Source of the DNA: Epsilonproteobacteria bacterium tcs-49
GTDB lineage: Bacteria > Campylobacterota > Campylobacteria > Campylobacterales > Sulfurovaceae
Assembly (NCBI GenBank): GCA_002049495.1
Contig: LLYS01000007.1
Location: forward strand, 1 to 64,000
Length of the DNA: 64,000 nt
Direction of reading: 5' to 3'
Part shown: positions 16,645 to 25,643 of the stretch, piece after piece
How the letters are laid out: each line of letters begins with the position of its first letter
Numbering within the stretch: position 1 is the stretch's first letter
Program-made: the position numbers and the translations under genes
The notes under the pieces: generated by a model
Told to the model about the DNA's origin: nothing
Seen by the model: the letters and a program-made list of their open reading frames with translations, nothing else
Databases searched by the model: none

Positions 16645-18153
16645 TTACCTCATATGCTTTTTGATCTCTTTGCCGAGGGTTTGGATATCGATCTTTCGCA
16701 CGACGGCATCGGCACCTTTGTCCAAGAGGTTTTTCTCCAGGACATCGTTGGCCATATTGGTATGTACGATCACTTTGACCGGATCGAAACGCTCGTCGGA
16801 ACGGAGCTCCTGCAGCACCCTGTTGCCGTCCATACGGGGCATCTCCACATCGGTAACGACCAGACCGATCTCTTCGATGTTGCGGCGCCGGATCGCATCC
16901 ATCAACTCCCTGCCGTTTGCGTAGATCTCATACCGTATCCCCAGCCGATCGGCGGTTTTTTCAAAAAGGGAGCGGATCAGGCGGCTGTCATCGGCAAACA
17001 GCGCTAGCTTGTCGCTTTGCATCGACTCGGCGATGGCGTCGATGTGGCTGTCGGCGAGTCGCTGCTCCTCTTTGAAGCTGTCTCGAACGATCTGATCGGA
17101 ATCAACTACCGTACAAAGCACCTTTTTCCCCTCCATATCCACCTTGGTGATAAAGTTGGCTTTACTGTCGCTGTTGCTGTTTTCCTGCATCTGTTCGGGA
17201 TCGATCCCGGCGATCATAACCGTCGAACGTACCACAAGACCGAATTTGTGCCCCGCATAGTGTAAAATCAGCACTTCGTTGTACCTGTGCGCATCCCCCT
17301 CTTTCGCTCCCAGCCAAACGTCAAAGTTAAGCAGCGTCAACATCTCCCCGCGGATATTCGCCGTTCCCGCAACAATACTTTGGTCATAATTTCGGGCGAT
17401 ATCCAGATCAGCCAGCGCTACGATCTCTTCGATCTTGGAGACGTTTTTGGCGTAATACTGCCTGTCGGGTCCCTCAAAGATAAGATACTGGTTCAAATCA
17501 TTGGAGGAGCTGGCGATCAGTTTGATGATATCGATCTCATCCTCATCGTCTTGCTCCTCCTGCCGCTGCACGACGCGGCGGGATTGTTGCTGCTTCACGC
17601 TTTTTTGCCGCCGCTCTTGCTTCTGGATATCGGGGCGGGTATACACCCGTGAAAGCTCCTTGATATCCAGCACGCTTTCCAGGTTTAAAATCACCACGTC
17701 CATCTGGTCATATTTGGCCATATGCTTGACAAATCTGGGATCGACCATCGCGCCAAACAGCGGTGTTTGTGAAAATCCCGTCTCCTCTAGGCCGTCAACT
17801 TCGTAAATCTCGTCGATAATCAACCCCATATAGTAGGTTTTACTTTCATATTCCCGCTTGACGATGGCCAGAGCCTGCCTTTTGGGAAGCTTTCCGCCCG
17901 TTATACCCATGCGTTTTCGCAGATCGATTACGCCTACCATCGTTCCCCTGATACTGCACACCCCAACGATCTCGGGGGCCAGCAACGGTACTTTGGTCAC
18001 TTTGGGAAGATCGATAATCTCGACCACGTCCACCGCGTCCACGCCGTAGAGCCGTTCGTCGCACAGGAAAAGAAAGTATTGGTTCCCCGAAGGGTTGATC
18101 AAATCGTAACTTTCCTCCTCTTCGGGTAGGGGCATTTGGGTCTGTGCCTGCAT
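16645..18153 (-). CDS. CheV-like coupling protein with two CheW domains and a receiver
   Basis: A 502-residue scaffold. CheW domain 1 spans about 20-170 (YFLFLCDERLYGVDAVDV ... VCSIRGTMVGVIDL), CheW domain 2 about 215-350 (YLIFEGPDRQYYAKNV ... TANIRGEMLTLLNF), and a receiver about 375-502 with phospho-Asp in VTDVEMPRMDG. Standard CheV has one CheW domain plus a receiver. The linker between CheW domains is rich in Gln, Arg, Glu and Asp. No separate cheW gene is present in the operon, so this protein probably couples receptors to CheA and adapts by phosphorylation. Confidence 0.88.
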   Translation of the reverse strand: MQAQTQMPLPEEEESYDLINPSGNQYFLFLCDERLYGVDAVDVVEIIDLPKVTKVPLLAPEIVGVCSIRGTMVGVIDLRKRMGITGGKLPKRQALAIVKREYESKTYYMGLIIDEIYEVDGLEETGFSQTPLFGAMVDPRFVKHMAKYDQMDVVILNLESVLDIKELSRVYTRPDIQKQERRQKSVKQQQSRRVVQRQEEQDDEDEIDIIKLIASSSNDLNQYLIFEGPDRQYYAKNVSKIEEIVALADLDIARNYDQSIVAGTANIRGEMLTLLNFDVWLGAKEGDAHRYNEVLILHYAGHKFGLVVRSTVMIAGIDPEQMQENSNSDSKANFITKVDMEGKKVLCTVVDSDQIVRDSFKEEQRLADSHIDAIAESMQSDKLALFADDSRLIRSLFEKTADRLGIRYEIYANGRELMDAIRRRNIEEIGLVVTDVEMPRMDGNRVLQELRSDERFDPVKVIVHTNMANDVLEKNLLDKGADAVVRKIDIQTLGKEIKKHMR

Positions 18154-18162
18154 GATCGCTCC

Positions 18163-19956
18163 TTACAGCCGTGAAAATTCCCGCAAATCCATCTCCCCCG
18201 AAGGGTTCGGTGCGGAGGCTTGCTGCTCCCGGCCATAGGCTCCCGGAGAGAGGATCTGATTGAGCTGGGCACTGTTTACTTTGAAAAACTCCATCAATTT
18301 GGCAAGGCCGCTGGATTGACCGTCGAGTTCCTCCGCCGCCGCGGAAAGATCCTGCGCACTTGCGGTATTTTTCTGGGTCACCCCGTCAAGCTCGTTCATC
18401 GCCTGGGCGATCTGATCCATCCCGCGACTCTGCTCCTCGGTGGATTTGGTGATCTTTTGGATCAGGCCGGCGGTCTCTTCGATCTTTGGAACCGTTTGTC
18501 CGATCAACTCTCCGGCTTCGGTGCTGACCTTGACGCTGTCGTCGGTGATGCTGCTGATCTCCTTGGCCGCTTTGGAGGAGCGTTTCGCAAGCTTTCTGAC
18601 CTCCGCGGCAACTACGGCGAACCCCTTTCCGTGTTCTCCGGCGCGCGCCGCTTCTATGGCCGCATTCAGCGCAAGGAGATTTGTTTGGTAAACGATATCT
18701 TCGATAATACTGATCTTTTCCGAAATCGTTTCCATCGCTTTGACGGTCTCCTTGACCGATTCTCCGCCTTTGCCCGCCATCTGTGCCGCTTCCTGCGCGA
18801 GCTTGGTGGTGGAGTTGGCGTTTTCGGCGTTATCGGTAATCGTACCGTTTAACTCCTCCACCGCCGCCGTCGTCTCTTCAAGGGAGCTGGCTTGCTGCTC
18901 CGCTCCGGAAGAGAGGCTTTGCGCATTGGAGTTGACCCCCGAAGAAGCTTTATTCATCTCATCGGCGTTGGCTTTGATCTTCTCCACGATCTGGGTGAGA
19001 TTGTCGATAAACTCGTTGATCGATTTTCTGATATGGTTAAAATCCCCGGGCAGGTCCACGTCCAGTTTGCTGGTCAAGACGCCGTTGCTCATATTGCCCA
19101 GTACGTCCCGCAGCTCCGTCACCACATCTTTTAAAATCTCGATAACGGTATTGATGCTTTGTTTACTGACGTTAAACGACCCTTTATACTCTTTGGTAAT
19201 AAGGGCGTCAAAATCCCCCTCCTTGAGCTTTAGTAAGGAGCCGTTGATATCATTGAGCGTCCCTTCAACCGTATCGGCGAAACCGTTGATCGCTTCTTTG
19301 AGGTCCAAAAACCCCCCTTCGTACGCCGCGGTGATGCGCCGGGTAAAATCCCCCTGCCCCATCTGTTTGATGTTGCCGTTGACGTCCTGTATCAGCGTAT
19401 CGACCTTTTGCAGGGTTTTATTCGTCGCGTTGTGGATATTTTGAAAATCCCCCCGATACTTCTCTATATCCAGGCGCAGCTCCAACTCTCCGCGCTCGAT
19501 GGCGGCACTGGCGAGGTCCCCGTCTTTGACCACCTCCTGCAGCGTTTCACCCAGTTCGTTGGTGATCGTCTTAAAATGGTTGAGCGTCCCGACGTAATCG
19601 TTGGTAATGCGCGCGCTCATATCCCCCGAGCTGTAGCGATCGACCGTCTGGCCCAGCTCCCTGAAGGCCCCGACGATCAAATCTGTACTGGCGTTATAGC
19701 ACCCCGCGATATCGGCGTACCCTTCCCCCAAGTCGTCGGTACTGATCCGCTGGTCAAGATCGCCTTTGGATACGCTTTCATCCATCGCCTTGGCCCGGTT
19801 GCCCAGATGCTGCATCTGCTGCTGGATGGCATTGATATATTTACACATCTTGCCGTATTGGCCGTTCTCTTCGAAGAAGGTGGTATCAAACCGTCCCTTG
19901 GCCATCTCCTTCAACGCACTTTCCATCTCCATGAGTACTTTTTCACTGTTTTCCAT
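18163..19956 (-). CDS. Cytoplasmic methyl-accepting chemotaxis protein with tandem HAMP-like repeats
   Basis: This 597-residue receptor lacks any membrane segment. Its first 330 residues consist of about six or seven HAMP-like helical repeats marked by the recurring pattern G-x-hydrophobic-x-x-x-I/L (GRFDTTF, GDLDQRI, GDMSARI, GELELRL, GDFTRRI, GDFDALI, GVLTSKL). The C-terminal signalling hairpin carries the tip [20 protein letters not shown]. It ends in a short tail, MDLREFSRL. The PAS/CZB gene directly upstream may supply the sensory input, in the manner of the CetA/CetB split receptors of Campylobacter. Confidence 0.88.
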   Translation of the reverse strand: MENSEKVLMEMESALKEMAKGRFDTTFFEENGQYGKMCKYINAIQQQMQHLGNRAKAMDESVSKGDLDQRISTDDLGEGYADIAGCYNASTDLIVGAFRELGQTVDRYSSGDMSARITNDYVGTLNHFKTITNELGETLQEVVKDGDLASAAIERGELELRLDIEKYRGDFQNIHNATNKTLQKVDTLIQDVNGNIKQMGQGDFTRRITAAYEGGFLDLKEAINGFADTVEGTLNDINGSLLKLKEGDFDALITKEYKGSFNVSKQSINTVIEILKDVVTELRDVLGNMSNGVLTSKLDVDLPGDFNHIRKSINEFIDNLTQIVEKIKANADEMNKASSGVNSNAQSLSSGAEQQASSLEETTAAVEELNGTITDNAENANSTTKLAQEAAQMAGKGGESVKETVKAMETISEKISIIEDIVYQTNLLALNAAIEAARAGEHGKGFAVVAAEVRKLAKRSSKAAKEISSITDDSVKVSTEAGELIGQTVPKIEETAGLIQKITKSTEEQSRGMDQIAQAMNELDGVTQKNTASAQDLSAAAEELDGQSSGLAKLMEFFKVNSAQLNQILSPGAYGREQQASAPNPSGEMDLREFSRL

Positions 19957-19959
19957 ACC

Positions 19960-20802
19960 TTACTCCTTGCAACTGTCTACTAATTTTCCAAGCTCCGTAA
20001 AAAGGGACCTTGAATGCTCGTTTAGGCGGGTTTTAAGCGCACCTTTTGCTTTGCTGTCGTTTGCCGAACCCTCTGCGTAGCTACCAAGCAGCGTGCAGAC
20101 GGCATCGTGGTGTGATCGTACATCTTCAAAGATAGCCTCCTTTGTAAAGTTTTCCTCCCTGGTCGCCTCCAGCCACTTGCCAAACTCGCTTTGACACGGA
20201 TCCGAGGTTCCGCTCTCTCGTAGCTGCCGCTGGATAAACAGCGTATACAAGATGCGGTGGCGGTCACGATCCAAAGAGAGCAGTACGGGATTCGCGACGC
20301 TTTTGCCCTCTGAGAGGCGATCCACAAAGTGGTCGTAGCTTAATTTTCTTTTGTCCAAAAACCCGTTGAGATACGCTACCGACCGCTCCATACCCTTTTG
20401 CTTTTCTACGCTCAGCAGCGTTTTGTAAAAATCTTCGATAAACTCCTTGGCAAAGGGGTGGATCACCTTTCTATAGGAGGTATACTGCGTAACCTTTCCC
20501 CCCTGCACGATCGGCGTCACATAGGCTTTCACCCAGTAAAAAAAGCCCTCTTTGGAGCGGTTTTTCACAAAGGCGTAGATACTTTTGCCCGCCTGCAGCC
20601 GCTGCCACAGCAGATAAAATATCGCGGCGGGCATCTCCTCGTGACGAATGATGTTGTGGGGTTTGCCCAACAGTTCGCTGCGCTCATAACCCGCCGCTTG
20701 ACAAAAAGCGTCGTTGGCATAGAGAATATGCCCTTGCAGATCTGTCGTGCTGACGATCATATCGCGGTTGTCCAATTCGATCTCGTTCCCGTTTCTACGC
20801 AT
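19960..20802 (-). CDS. PAS domain protein with C-terminal CZB-like zinc-binding domain
   Basis: The 280-residue protein begins with a PAS domain of Aer type (about 12-115, with ANDAFCQAAGY and HNIIRHEEMP), which in this family can bind FAD or haem. A linker of about 60 residues is followed by a CZB-like domain. Expected zinc ligands are a His in DRHRILY, a Cys in CQSEFGKW, a His in SHHDAV, and a Cys where most CZB domains have the last His. Three residues instead of one separate the central Cys from FGxW. There is no methyl-accepting domain, so it must act through a partner, probably the adjacent receptor (3-nt gap). It overlaps cheA by 8 nt. Confidence 0.75.
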   Translation of the reverse strand: MRRNGNEIELDNRDMIVSTTDLQGHILYANDAFCQAAGYERSELLGKPHNIIRHEEMPAAIFYLLWQRLQAGKSIYAFVKNRSKEGFFYWVKAYVTPIVQGGKVTQYTSYRKVIHPFAKEFIEDFYKTLLSVEKQKGMERSVAYLNGFLDKRKLSYDHFVDRLSEGKSVANPVLLSLDRDRHRILYTLFIQRQLRESGTSDPCQSEFGKWLEATREENFTKEAIFEDVRSHHDAVCTLLGSYAEGSANDSKAKGALKTRLNEHSRSLFTELGKLVDSCKE

Positions 20803-22873
20803 AGCTCAGCCTTTGTTCCATTTTGTATTCGATCAGTTTCGGAATATCGAAAATGAGCGCAACTTCCCCGTTGCCCAGAATCGAACCGCCGCTGATACCG
20901 GGGACCTGTTCAAAAACGGCTCCGAGGGATTTGATCACCGTCTGCTGCTCGCCGAAAAGTTCATCCACGAGCAGCCCTACGGCCTGGGTACCGTAACGCA
21001 CCACGACGATATTTTCCCTAACCTCCTCCCCGTTTGAAGCGATCTCTTGGTCCCTGTCGTGAAAAAAGCGCTTGATATTTAAAAGCGGCAGGATTTCGCC
21101 GCGGACGCTGATGGTGTTTTCCGAATCCACGCCGCTTTGAATCTCCTCGTTATACTCCAAACACTCCACGATCATCTCAAGGGGAATGATATACTTCGCC
21201 TGTCCCGCCTGTACCAAAAAACCGTCGATGATCGCCAACGTCAAGGGAAGCCGTACGGTGATCTTGCTGCCTTTTCCCCTGGCCGAATCCACGTCTATGG
21301 TGCCGCGAAGATCGTCGATGTTGCGTTTGACCACATCCATACCCACGCCCCGGCCGGAAAGGTCCGACACCTCCTTGGCCGTAGAGAGTCCCGCGGCAAA
21401 GATCAATTTATAAATCTCCCTGTCGCCGAGGGTATGGTCCCGTTCCAAAATACCGTTGTCGATCGCTTTTTTCTCCACCGCGTCACGATCGATCCCCGCT
21501 CCGTCATCTTCGAGTTCGATGATGATGCTGCCCGCGTCGGGATACGCCCGCAGCCAAACCTTGCCCTTTCGGGGTTTTCCCAATTCTTCCCGTTTTTGGG
21601 GAGACTCGACCCCGTGATCGATGGCGTTTCGGATCATATGGGTCAAAGGGTCGCTGAGCTTCTCGATGACGCTTTTGTCCAACTCCGTATCTTCGCCTTC
21701 GATGATAAAATCGATCTCTTTTCCCATTTTGGAAGCGGTATCGTTGACAATTCGCCGGTATTTGATAAAGGAGTCTTTAACCTGCACCATACGGATATTC
21801 ATCACCCCGTCACGCACCTCCTCAAGGAGGGAACTCATCTCCGAACTCATCTCTTCCAGGCTTTCATTTTCCCTGGAAGATGCGTATTCCGCGATCTGGG
21901 CGTTTTTGATCACCATTTCGCTCATCTTATTCAACAAGCCGTCGATTTTGAGCGAATCCACCCGCAAAGAGAAGCTTTTTTTCCTCTCCTTCCCTCCCTT
22001 TCGGGAAGTTTTTGCGGCGGCTTTGGAGCCCTCGTCGCGCTCTTTTGAAGCCTCTTTGGCGGGAGACAACTCCTCCGCCCCGTAGTGGCCGTTTTCCACC
22101 AGCAGCGTCTCAAGGTCCTCGTGGCGTCCCAGCAACTCCCGCAACCGCTCCTTATCGTCATGGGCGAAAACGGCAAGTTCTACGTCATCCTCTACAAATT
22201 CAAAAATCTCTTCGATCTCCTGCTTTGACTGCAGGGAGTCATACTCAATTTCAAAACCGATATAAAGCTGTCTGGGGTCCATCTCCGAGAGGGGAGGAAG
22301 GGAGTCGGTTACGGGGGTGATACGGGTGATTGTCCCCTGTTTGTTAAAAAAACGTAAAATAGAAAGCACATCCATCCCCGAATGAAAAAACTCCCTGTCA
22401 AAACGGACGGAAACGTGCCATAGATGACCTTCGGAGCGCTCCGGGTCTGCTTCCGGGGTCGCAGTTTCACCCGCACCCGGAGGCGCTTGTCCTCCCATAT
22501 ACTCCTGCATACTCTGCCTGAGCTTCTCCCCGGCTTCTTGCAAGGCGGAAGGGATCGGTTCGTTTTGTACCAGATGCTCTACCATCGCCTCGGTATGATC
22601 TTTCACCTGCATATACAGCGTCCCCAACCCGGAATCGAAAGCGATCTTGCCGTTGCGGACCTCGTCCAAAAGGTTTTCCGCGGTGTGGGTAAAGCGAACC
22701 ACCTGGTCAAAATCAAACATCCCGGCGGTCCCTTTGATCGTATGCATGGCCCGAAAGATCTCTCCGATGGTCTCCTGGTCCGCCGTTCCGTCCGCGGCAT
22801 CAAGCAGAGCCGACTCCATGCGCTGGAGCTGATCGGAGGTATCTTCGTAAAACAGTTGCAACTCTTCATCCAT
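20795..22873 (-). CDS. cheA: Chemotaxis histidine kinase
   Basis: A 692-residue CheA: HPt domain P1 (phospho-His 44 in MHTIKGTAG), a P2-like region, the P3 dimerisation helices, the P4 ATPase (MIRNAIDHGVESP, DDGAGID, GRGVGMDVV) and a C-terminal P5 CheW-like domain. It phosphorylates CheY and CheB. I start it at ATG 22873 because GGAGG lies 6 nt upstream; two further in-frame starts upstream would extend it by one or nine residues. It overlaps the STAS gene by 8 nt. Unlike many Campylobacterota CheA proteins, no receiver is fused to the C terminus. Confidence 0.95.
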   Translation of the reverse strand: MDEELQLFYEDTSDQLQRMESALLDAADGTADQETIGEIFRAMHTIKGTAGMFDFDQVVRFTHTAENLLDEVRNGKIAFDSGLGTLYMQVKDHTEAMVEHLVQNEPIPSALQEAGEKLRQSMQEYMGGQAPPGAGETATPEADPERSEGHLWHVSVRFDREFFHSGMDVLSILRFFNKQGTITRITPVTDSLPPLSEMDPRQLYIGFEIEYDSLQSKQEIEEIFEFVEDDVELAVFAHDDKERLRELLGRHEDLETLLVENGHYGAEELSPAKEASKERDEGSKAAAKTSRKGGKERKKSFSLRVDSLKIDGLLNKMSEMVIKNAQIAEYASSRENESLEEMSSEMSSLLEEVRDGVMNIRMVQVKDSFIKYRRIVNDTASKMGKEIDFIIEGEDTELDKSVIEKLSDPLTHMIRNAIDHGVESPQKREELGKPRKGKVWLRAYPDAGSIIIELEDDGAGIDRDAVEKKAIDNGILERDHTLGDREIYKLIFAAGLSTAKEVSDLSGRGVGMDVVKRNIDDLRGTIDVDSARGKGSKITVRLPLTLAIIDGFLVQAGQAKYIIPLEMIVECLEYNEEIQSGVDSENTISVRGEILPLLNIKRFFHDRDQEIASNGEEVRENIVVVRYGTQAVGLLVDELFGEQQTVIKSLGAVFEQVPGISGGSILGNGEVALIFDIPKLIEYKMEQRLSYA

Positions 22874-23138
22874 CATCCACCTCCATCTGCGTATCAAGTC
22901 CCGTCAGCAGCAGGTTTTGCTCCACGGCTTCGGGAAGGTTGCGTAAAGAAAACCGTTTCCCCTGCCGGTGTGCCTGCTTCGCCGCTGCCGTCAAAAGCTG
23001 TAAACCGCATAGATCACACTCTTGCACTTCGGAAAGATCAAGCTGCAGCTGCGGGGCAGCTTCCACTTCCCACAGCAGCTCCTTTTGCAAAGCATCCGCA
23101 TTTTCCACAGTCATATTTTTTATATTTAGCTTAACCAT
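22866..23138 (-). CDS. STAS-domain protein with Cys at the phospho-Ser position
   Basis: A 90-residue STAS domain of anti-sigma-factor-antagonist type. The motif that normally reads D-S-S-G or D-S-x-G, where a Ser is phosphorylated, here reads CDLCGLQLL, with Cys in the serine position. It therefore cannot be regulated by serine phosphorylation in the usual way. It sits between cheY and cheA with a 5-nt gap and an 8-nt overlap, so it is likely made stoichiometrically with CheA. A scaffolding or localisation role in the array is a guess. Confidence 0.78.
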   Translation of the reverse strand: MVKLNIKNMTVENADALQKELLWEVEAAPQLQLDLSEVQECDLCGLQLLTAAAKQAHRQGKRFSLRNLPEAVEQNLLLTGLDTQMEVDDG

Positions 23139-23143
23139 AACAA

Positions 23144-23509
23144 TTACCCCAGAAGTTTCTCTAATGCCATGAGAAATTTGTCTTTATTAAAGGGTTTCAG
23201 CAGCCATGCCTTAACTCCCAGCGCCTTTCCCCTGGCCTTGAGTTCGGGATTGTTTTCCGTCGTAAGCATCACTATGGGCAGAAACTCGTAACGCGGATCC
23301 GCTTTGACCCGTTCTACCATGCTTAATCCGTCCATTACCGGCATATTGATATCGCAAAACACCAGATCGACACGCTCACTTTCGAGCTGCTGCAGGCCCT
23401 CCTGTCCGTTTGTGGCGCTTACTACGTCGTAGCCGGCGCCACTGGCGGCTTTTTGAGCAACGGACCTGATCAGGGAGGAGTCATCTACAATCATCACCCT
23501 TTTAGCCAT
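23144..23509 (-). CDS. cheY: Chemotaxis response regulator
   Basis: The 121-residue product is a single receiver with the acidic pair in VDDSS, phospho-Asp in FCDINMPVMDG, conserved Thr in MLTTENN and Lys in LLKPFNKDK. This is the first gene of the chemotaxis operon, preceded by AAAGGAG. It is the best candidate for the CheA-dependent regulator that acts on the flagellar motor. Its N-terminal MAKRVMIVDDSSLIRS resembles the CheY family placed with CheA in many bacteria. Confidence 0.9.
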   Translation of the reverse strand: MAKRVMIVDDSSLIRSVAQKAASGAGYDVVSATNGQEGLQQLESERVDLVFCDINMPVMDGLSMVERVKADPRYEFLPIVMLTTENNPELKARGKALGVKAWLLKPFNKDKFLMALEKLLG

Positions 23510-23615
23510 CTTTTCTCCTTTATCGCATCGGCACTTTCTCCCCCGCTGGCGTGCGGAGAAAAATAAGATATTTCTTCAGCTTAAAATTGAATATTTTTTT
23601 TACTTATGCATAAAG

Positions 23616-23621
23616 ATTGTA
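23616..23621 (-). promoter_or_regulatory. Candidate -10 for the chemotaxis operon
   Basis: Read on the - strand this is TACAAT, about 105 nt upstream of the cheY start, in an AT-rich stretch. It is the best match in the divergent intergenic region; no -35 box is evident. Confidence 0.35.
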
Positions 23622-23635
23622 TATCATTGAAGTTT

Positions 23636-23660
23636 AATATTCTCTTAAAATGAGAATATT
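23636..23660. repeat. Inverted repeat, candidate operator
   Basis: AATATTCTC (23636-23644) and GAGAATATT (23652-23660) form a perfect 9-bp inverted repeat with a 7-nt spacer. It lies between the divergent promoters, over the region where a -35 contact of the cheY promoter would be. No T-run follows, so it is a better operator than terminator. The adjacent HTH-like gene is a possible binder. Confidence 0.45.
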
Positions 23661-23685
23661 ATACGCTATTTCGGAGTATTTCATA

Positions 23686-23694
23686 TGCTATAAT
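23686..23694 (+). promoter_or_regulatory. Extended -10 promoter for the HTH-like gene
   Basis: A perfect TGCTATAAT lies 33 nt upstream of the TTG start, identical to the element before btuB and lysE. Confidence 0.55.
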
Positions 23695-23727
23695 GAATAA
23701 AGGCATATTGAAAGAAGGGGGAAATAC

Positions 23728-24210
23728 TTGAGAGTTTATGAAAAGATCAACCTTTTGCTCAGGGAGCGTAAGCTACTGAAAAAAGATTTTGTCAAAATGC
23801 TGCTGGATCTGGAACCCCTGCTGCAAAGCACCGGCAACACGCCTTCGGAAAAAACGGTTTACAAATACCTCAACGGTACGGTCAACATCCCCATAGAGCT
23901 TGTCCCCTACATAGCCGAAGCCCTGGATATTCCCGAACAGAACCTTTTTGACGACAGTATGAAAATGAAGTTGAAATTCTGTGAAGAGATCGTCAAAAAC
24001 GCCGATGCCGAAGAGATCAACTATATCAATAAACTGATCACGACAAAGCTCTTGGAAAACTCCCACAACCTGGAAAAAAAGCTGGATCTTCACGATACCC
24101 AGATACAAAAGCTGCTGCACCTGCTGCCCTTTGCTCCCAAATCGATGGTCGATCACTTCATCGTACAGCTAAAAAAGATCAAAGAAACCGTTTTGAGTAT
24201 GCAGCAGTAG
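23728..24210 (+). CDS. HTH (XRE-like) domain protein of unknown role
   Basis: This 160-residue protein begins at TTG 23728 after GAAGGGGG. The first 75 residues resemble an XRE-type helix-turn-helix with a long recognition segment (SEKTVYKYLNGTVNIPIELVPYIAEALDIP), a pattern common in phage-repressor-like regulators. The rest is helical, with heptad-like charged residues that suggest oligomerisation. It stands alone between the chemotaxis operon and cobQ and could regulate either, or itself through the inverted repeat at 23636-23660. No ligand-binding domain is recognisable. Confidence 0.65.
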   Translation: MRVYEKINLLLRERKLLKKDFVKMLLDLEPLLQSTGNTPSEKTVYKYLNGTVNIPIELVPYIAEALDIPEQNLFDDSMKMKLKFCEEIVKNADAEEINYINKLITTKLLENSHNLEKKLDLHDTQIQKLLHLLPFAPKSMVDHFIVQLKKIKETVLSMQQ

Positions 24211-24219
24211 CCTTTACAG

Positions 24220-24225
24220 TATAAT
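24220..24225 (+). promoter_or_regulatory. -10 box for cobQ-cbiB
   Basis: TATAAT lies 9 nt after the preceding stop codon and 32 nt before the cobQ start. No riboswitch-sized leader separates it from cobQ. Confidence 0.5.
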
Positions 24226-24257
24226 AGCACCCAAGTTTTGCCAAAGGCTTTGATACG

Positions 24258-25643
24258 ATGCATCATCTGAGTATATTCGGCACCGCCAGCGATGCCGGAA
24301 AATCCACCGTTTCTTTTTTAATCGCGAAATTTCTGCAAGAGCGCGGCTACCGCACCGCTCCCTTTAAAGCCCAGAACGTATCGAACAACGCGCAGGTCAC
24401 CTCCGAACACAGGGAGTTGGCTATGGCGCAGTATTTTCAGGCACAGGTACTAAAGATCCCGCCCAGTGCGCATATGAACCCCGTTTTACTCAAATCCGGC
24501 TCCCGCGACGGAGCCAGCAGCGTCATTGTCCGGGGAGAAGCCGCGACAACGCAAAGCGTGCGGGATTATTACCGGGATCTGGAGAAACTCAAACCGGTGG
24601 TGGAGGAGTCCTTTTTGTATTTGGCAAAGCGTTACGACTGTTTGGTGTGCGAAGGGGCGGGCAGCCCGGTGGAGCTGAACCTTATGGAGAAGGATCTGGC
24701 CAACCTCTACACCGCAGAGCGTTTTGGCAACAGGATCGTTCTCGTCGCCGACATCGAAAAAGGGGGCGTGTTTGCTTCCATCTACGGCACTTTGGAGCTA
24801 CTGCCAAAACCCCTGCGCAAAAATCTGCTGGGGGTCGTGATCAATAAGTTCCGCGGTGACCGCTCCCTTTTTGACGAGGGGGTCGATATCATAACGCAGC
24901 GCTTTAAACTGCCCGTTTTAGGTGTTTTGCCCTACCGTCCCTTTGCTCTGGGTTTTGAGGACAGCCAAAGTTTGTACAACTATGCCCAAGCCCCCGGCGC
25001 GCCGATCAAGATCGGTGTAATCGCCTATCCGCATATGAGCAATTACAACGATTTTGAGCCTCTGATTATGGACCCCTCCATACAGGTGGACTTTATCCAA
25101 AGCAACCTTGAACGCTACGACGCACTGATCCTTCCGGGCAGTAAACGGGTGATCGAGGATCTGCGCTGGGTCAAAGGCTCAGGCTTGCACAAAATCTTGC
25201 GGGCATGGGAGAAGCCGCTGCTTGGTATCTGCGGCGGATACCAGATGCTTTTTTCCGCACTTAGCGATCCCTACGGCGTAGAAAACAGCGCCGGAAGTCG
25301 TGAACGGGGGCTCGGACTGCTCCGGGGCGAAGTACGTTTTGCCCGCAAAAAACGGCTCTACAGGGGGGAGTTTTCGCAATTCGGCATGAAGATCGGGGGC
25401 TTTGAGATGCGCCACGGAGAGGTGGACTTGGGCTGTGAACATACGCAAAAGGGAGCGCTTTGGGGTACCTTCATCCACACCCTTTTTGAAAACGACAACT
25501 TCCGTACCCGCTACCTGCAAACCATCGATCCCGCCTATGGGGGATTTGATTTCCAAAAACGCAAAGAAGAAAAGATCGCTACCTTTTGCGACGCCATGCG
25601 TCCTTATTTCGACCTGGATACGATTGAAAAGGGCTTGCGGTGA
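24258..25643 (+). CDS. cobQ: Cobyric acid synthase
   Basis: A 461-residue glutamine-dependent amidotransferase that amidates positions b, d, e and g of adenosylcobyrinic a,c-diamide. The N-terminal ATPase-like domain has a P-loop variant (GTASDAGKST) and KAQNVSNNA; the C-terminal glutaminase domain has the nucleophile Cys in LGICGGYQML and a His in WGTFIHTLFEND. It is co-transcribed with cbiB through a 4-nt overlap. Corrin-ring synthesis genes are not in the window, so whether this cell makes or only finishes corrinoids cannot be decided here. Also called CbiP. Confidence 0.93.
   Translation: MHHLSIFGTASDAGKSTVSFLIAKFLQERGYRTAPFKAQNVSNNAQVTSEHRELAMAQYFQAQVLKIPPSAHMNPVLLKSGSRDGASSVIVRGEAATTQSVRDYYRDLEKLKPVVEESFLYLAKRYDCLVCEGAGSPVELNLMEKDLANLYTAERFGNRIVLVADIEKGGVFASIYGTLELLPKPLRKNLLGVVINKFRGDRSLFDEGVDIITQRFKLPVLGVLPYRPFALGFEDSQSLYNYAQAPGAPIKIGVIAYPHMSNYNDFEPLIMDPSIQVDFIQSNLERYDALILPGSKRVIEDLRWVKGSGLHKILRAWEKPLLGICGGYQMLFSALSDPYGVENSAGSRERGLGLLRGEVRFARKKRLYRGEFSQFGMKIGGFEMRHGEVDLGCEHTQKGALWGTFIHTLFENDNFRTRYLQTIDPAYGGFDFQKRKEEKIATFCDAMRPYFDLDTIEKGLR

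Noticed and set aside
23510-23727. Non-coding RNA gene in the divergent gap
   Set aside because: The only strong structure is the 9-bp inverted repeat without a T-run, which is better as an operator.
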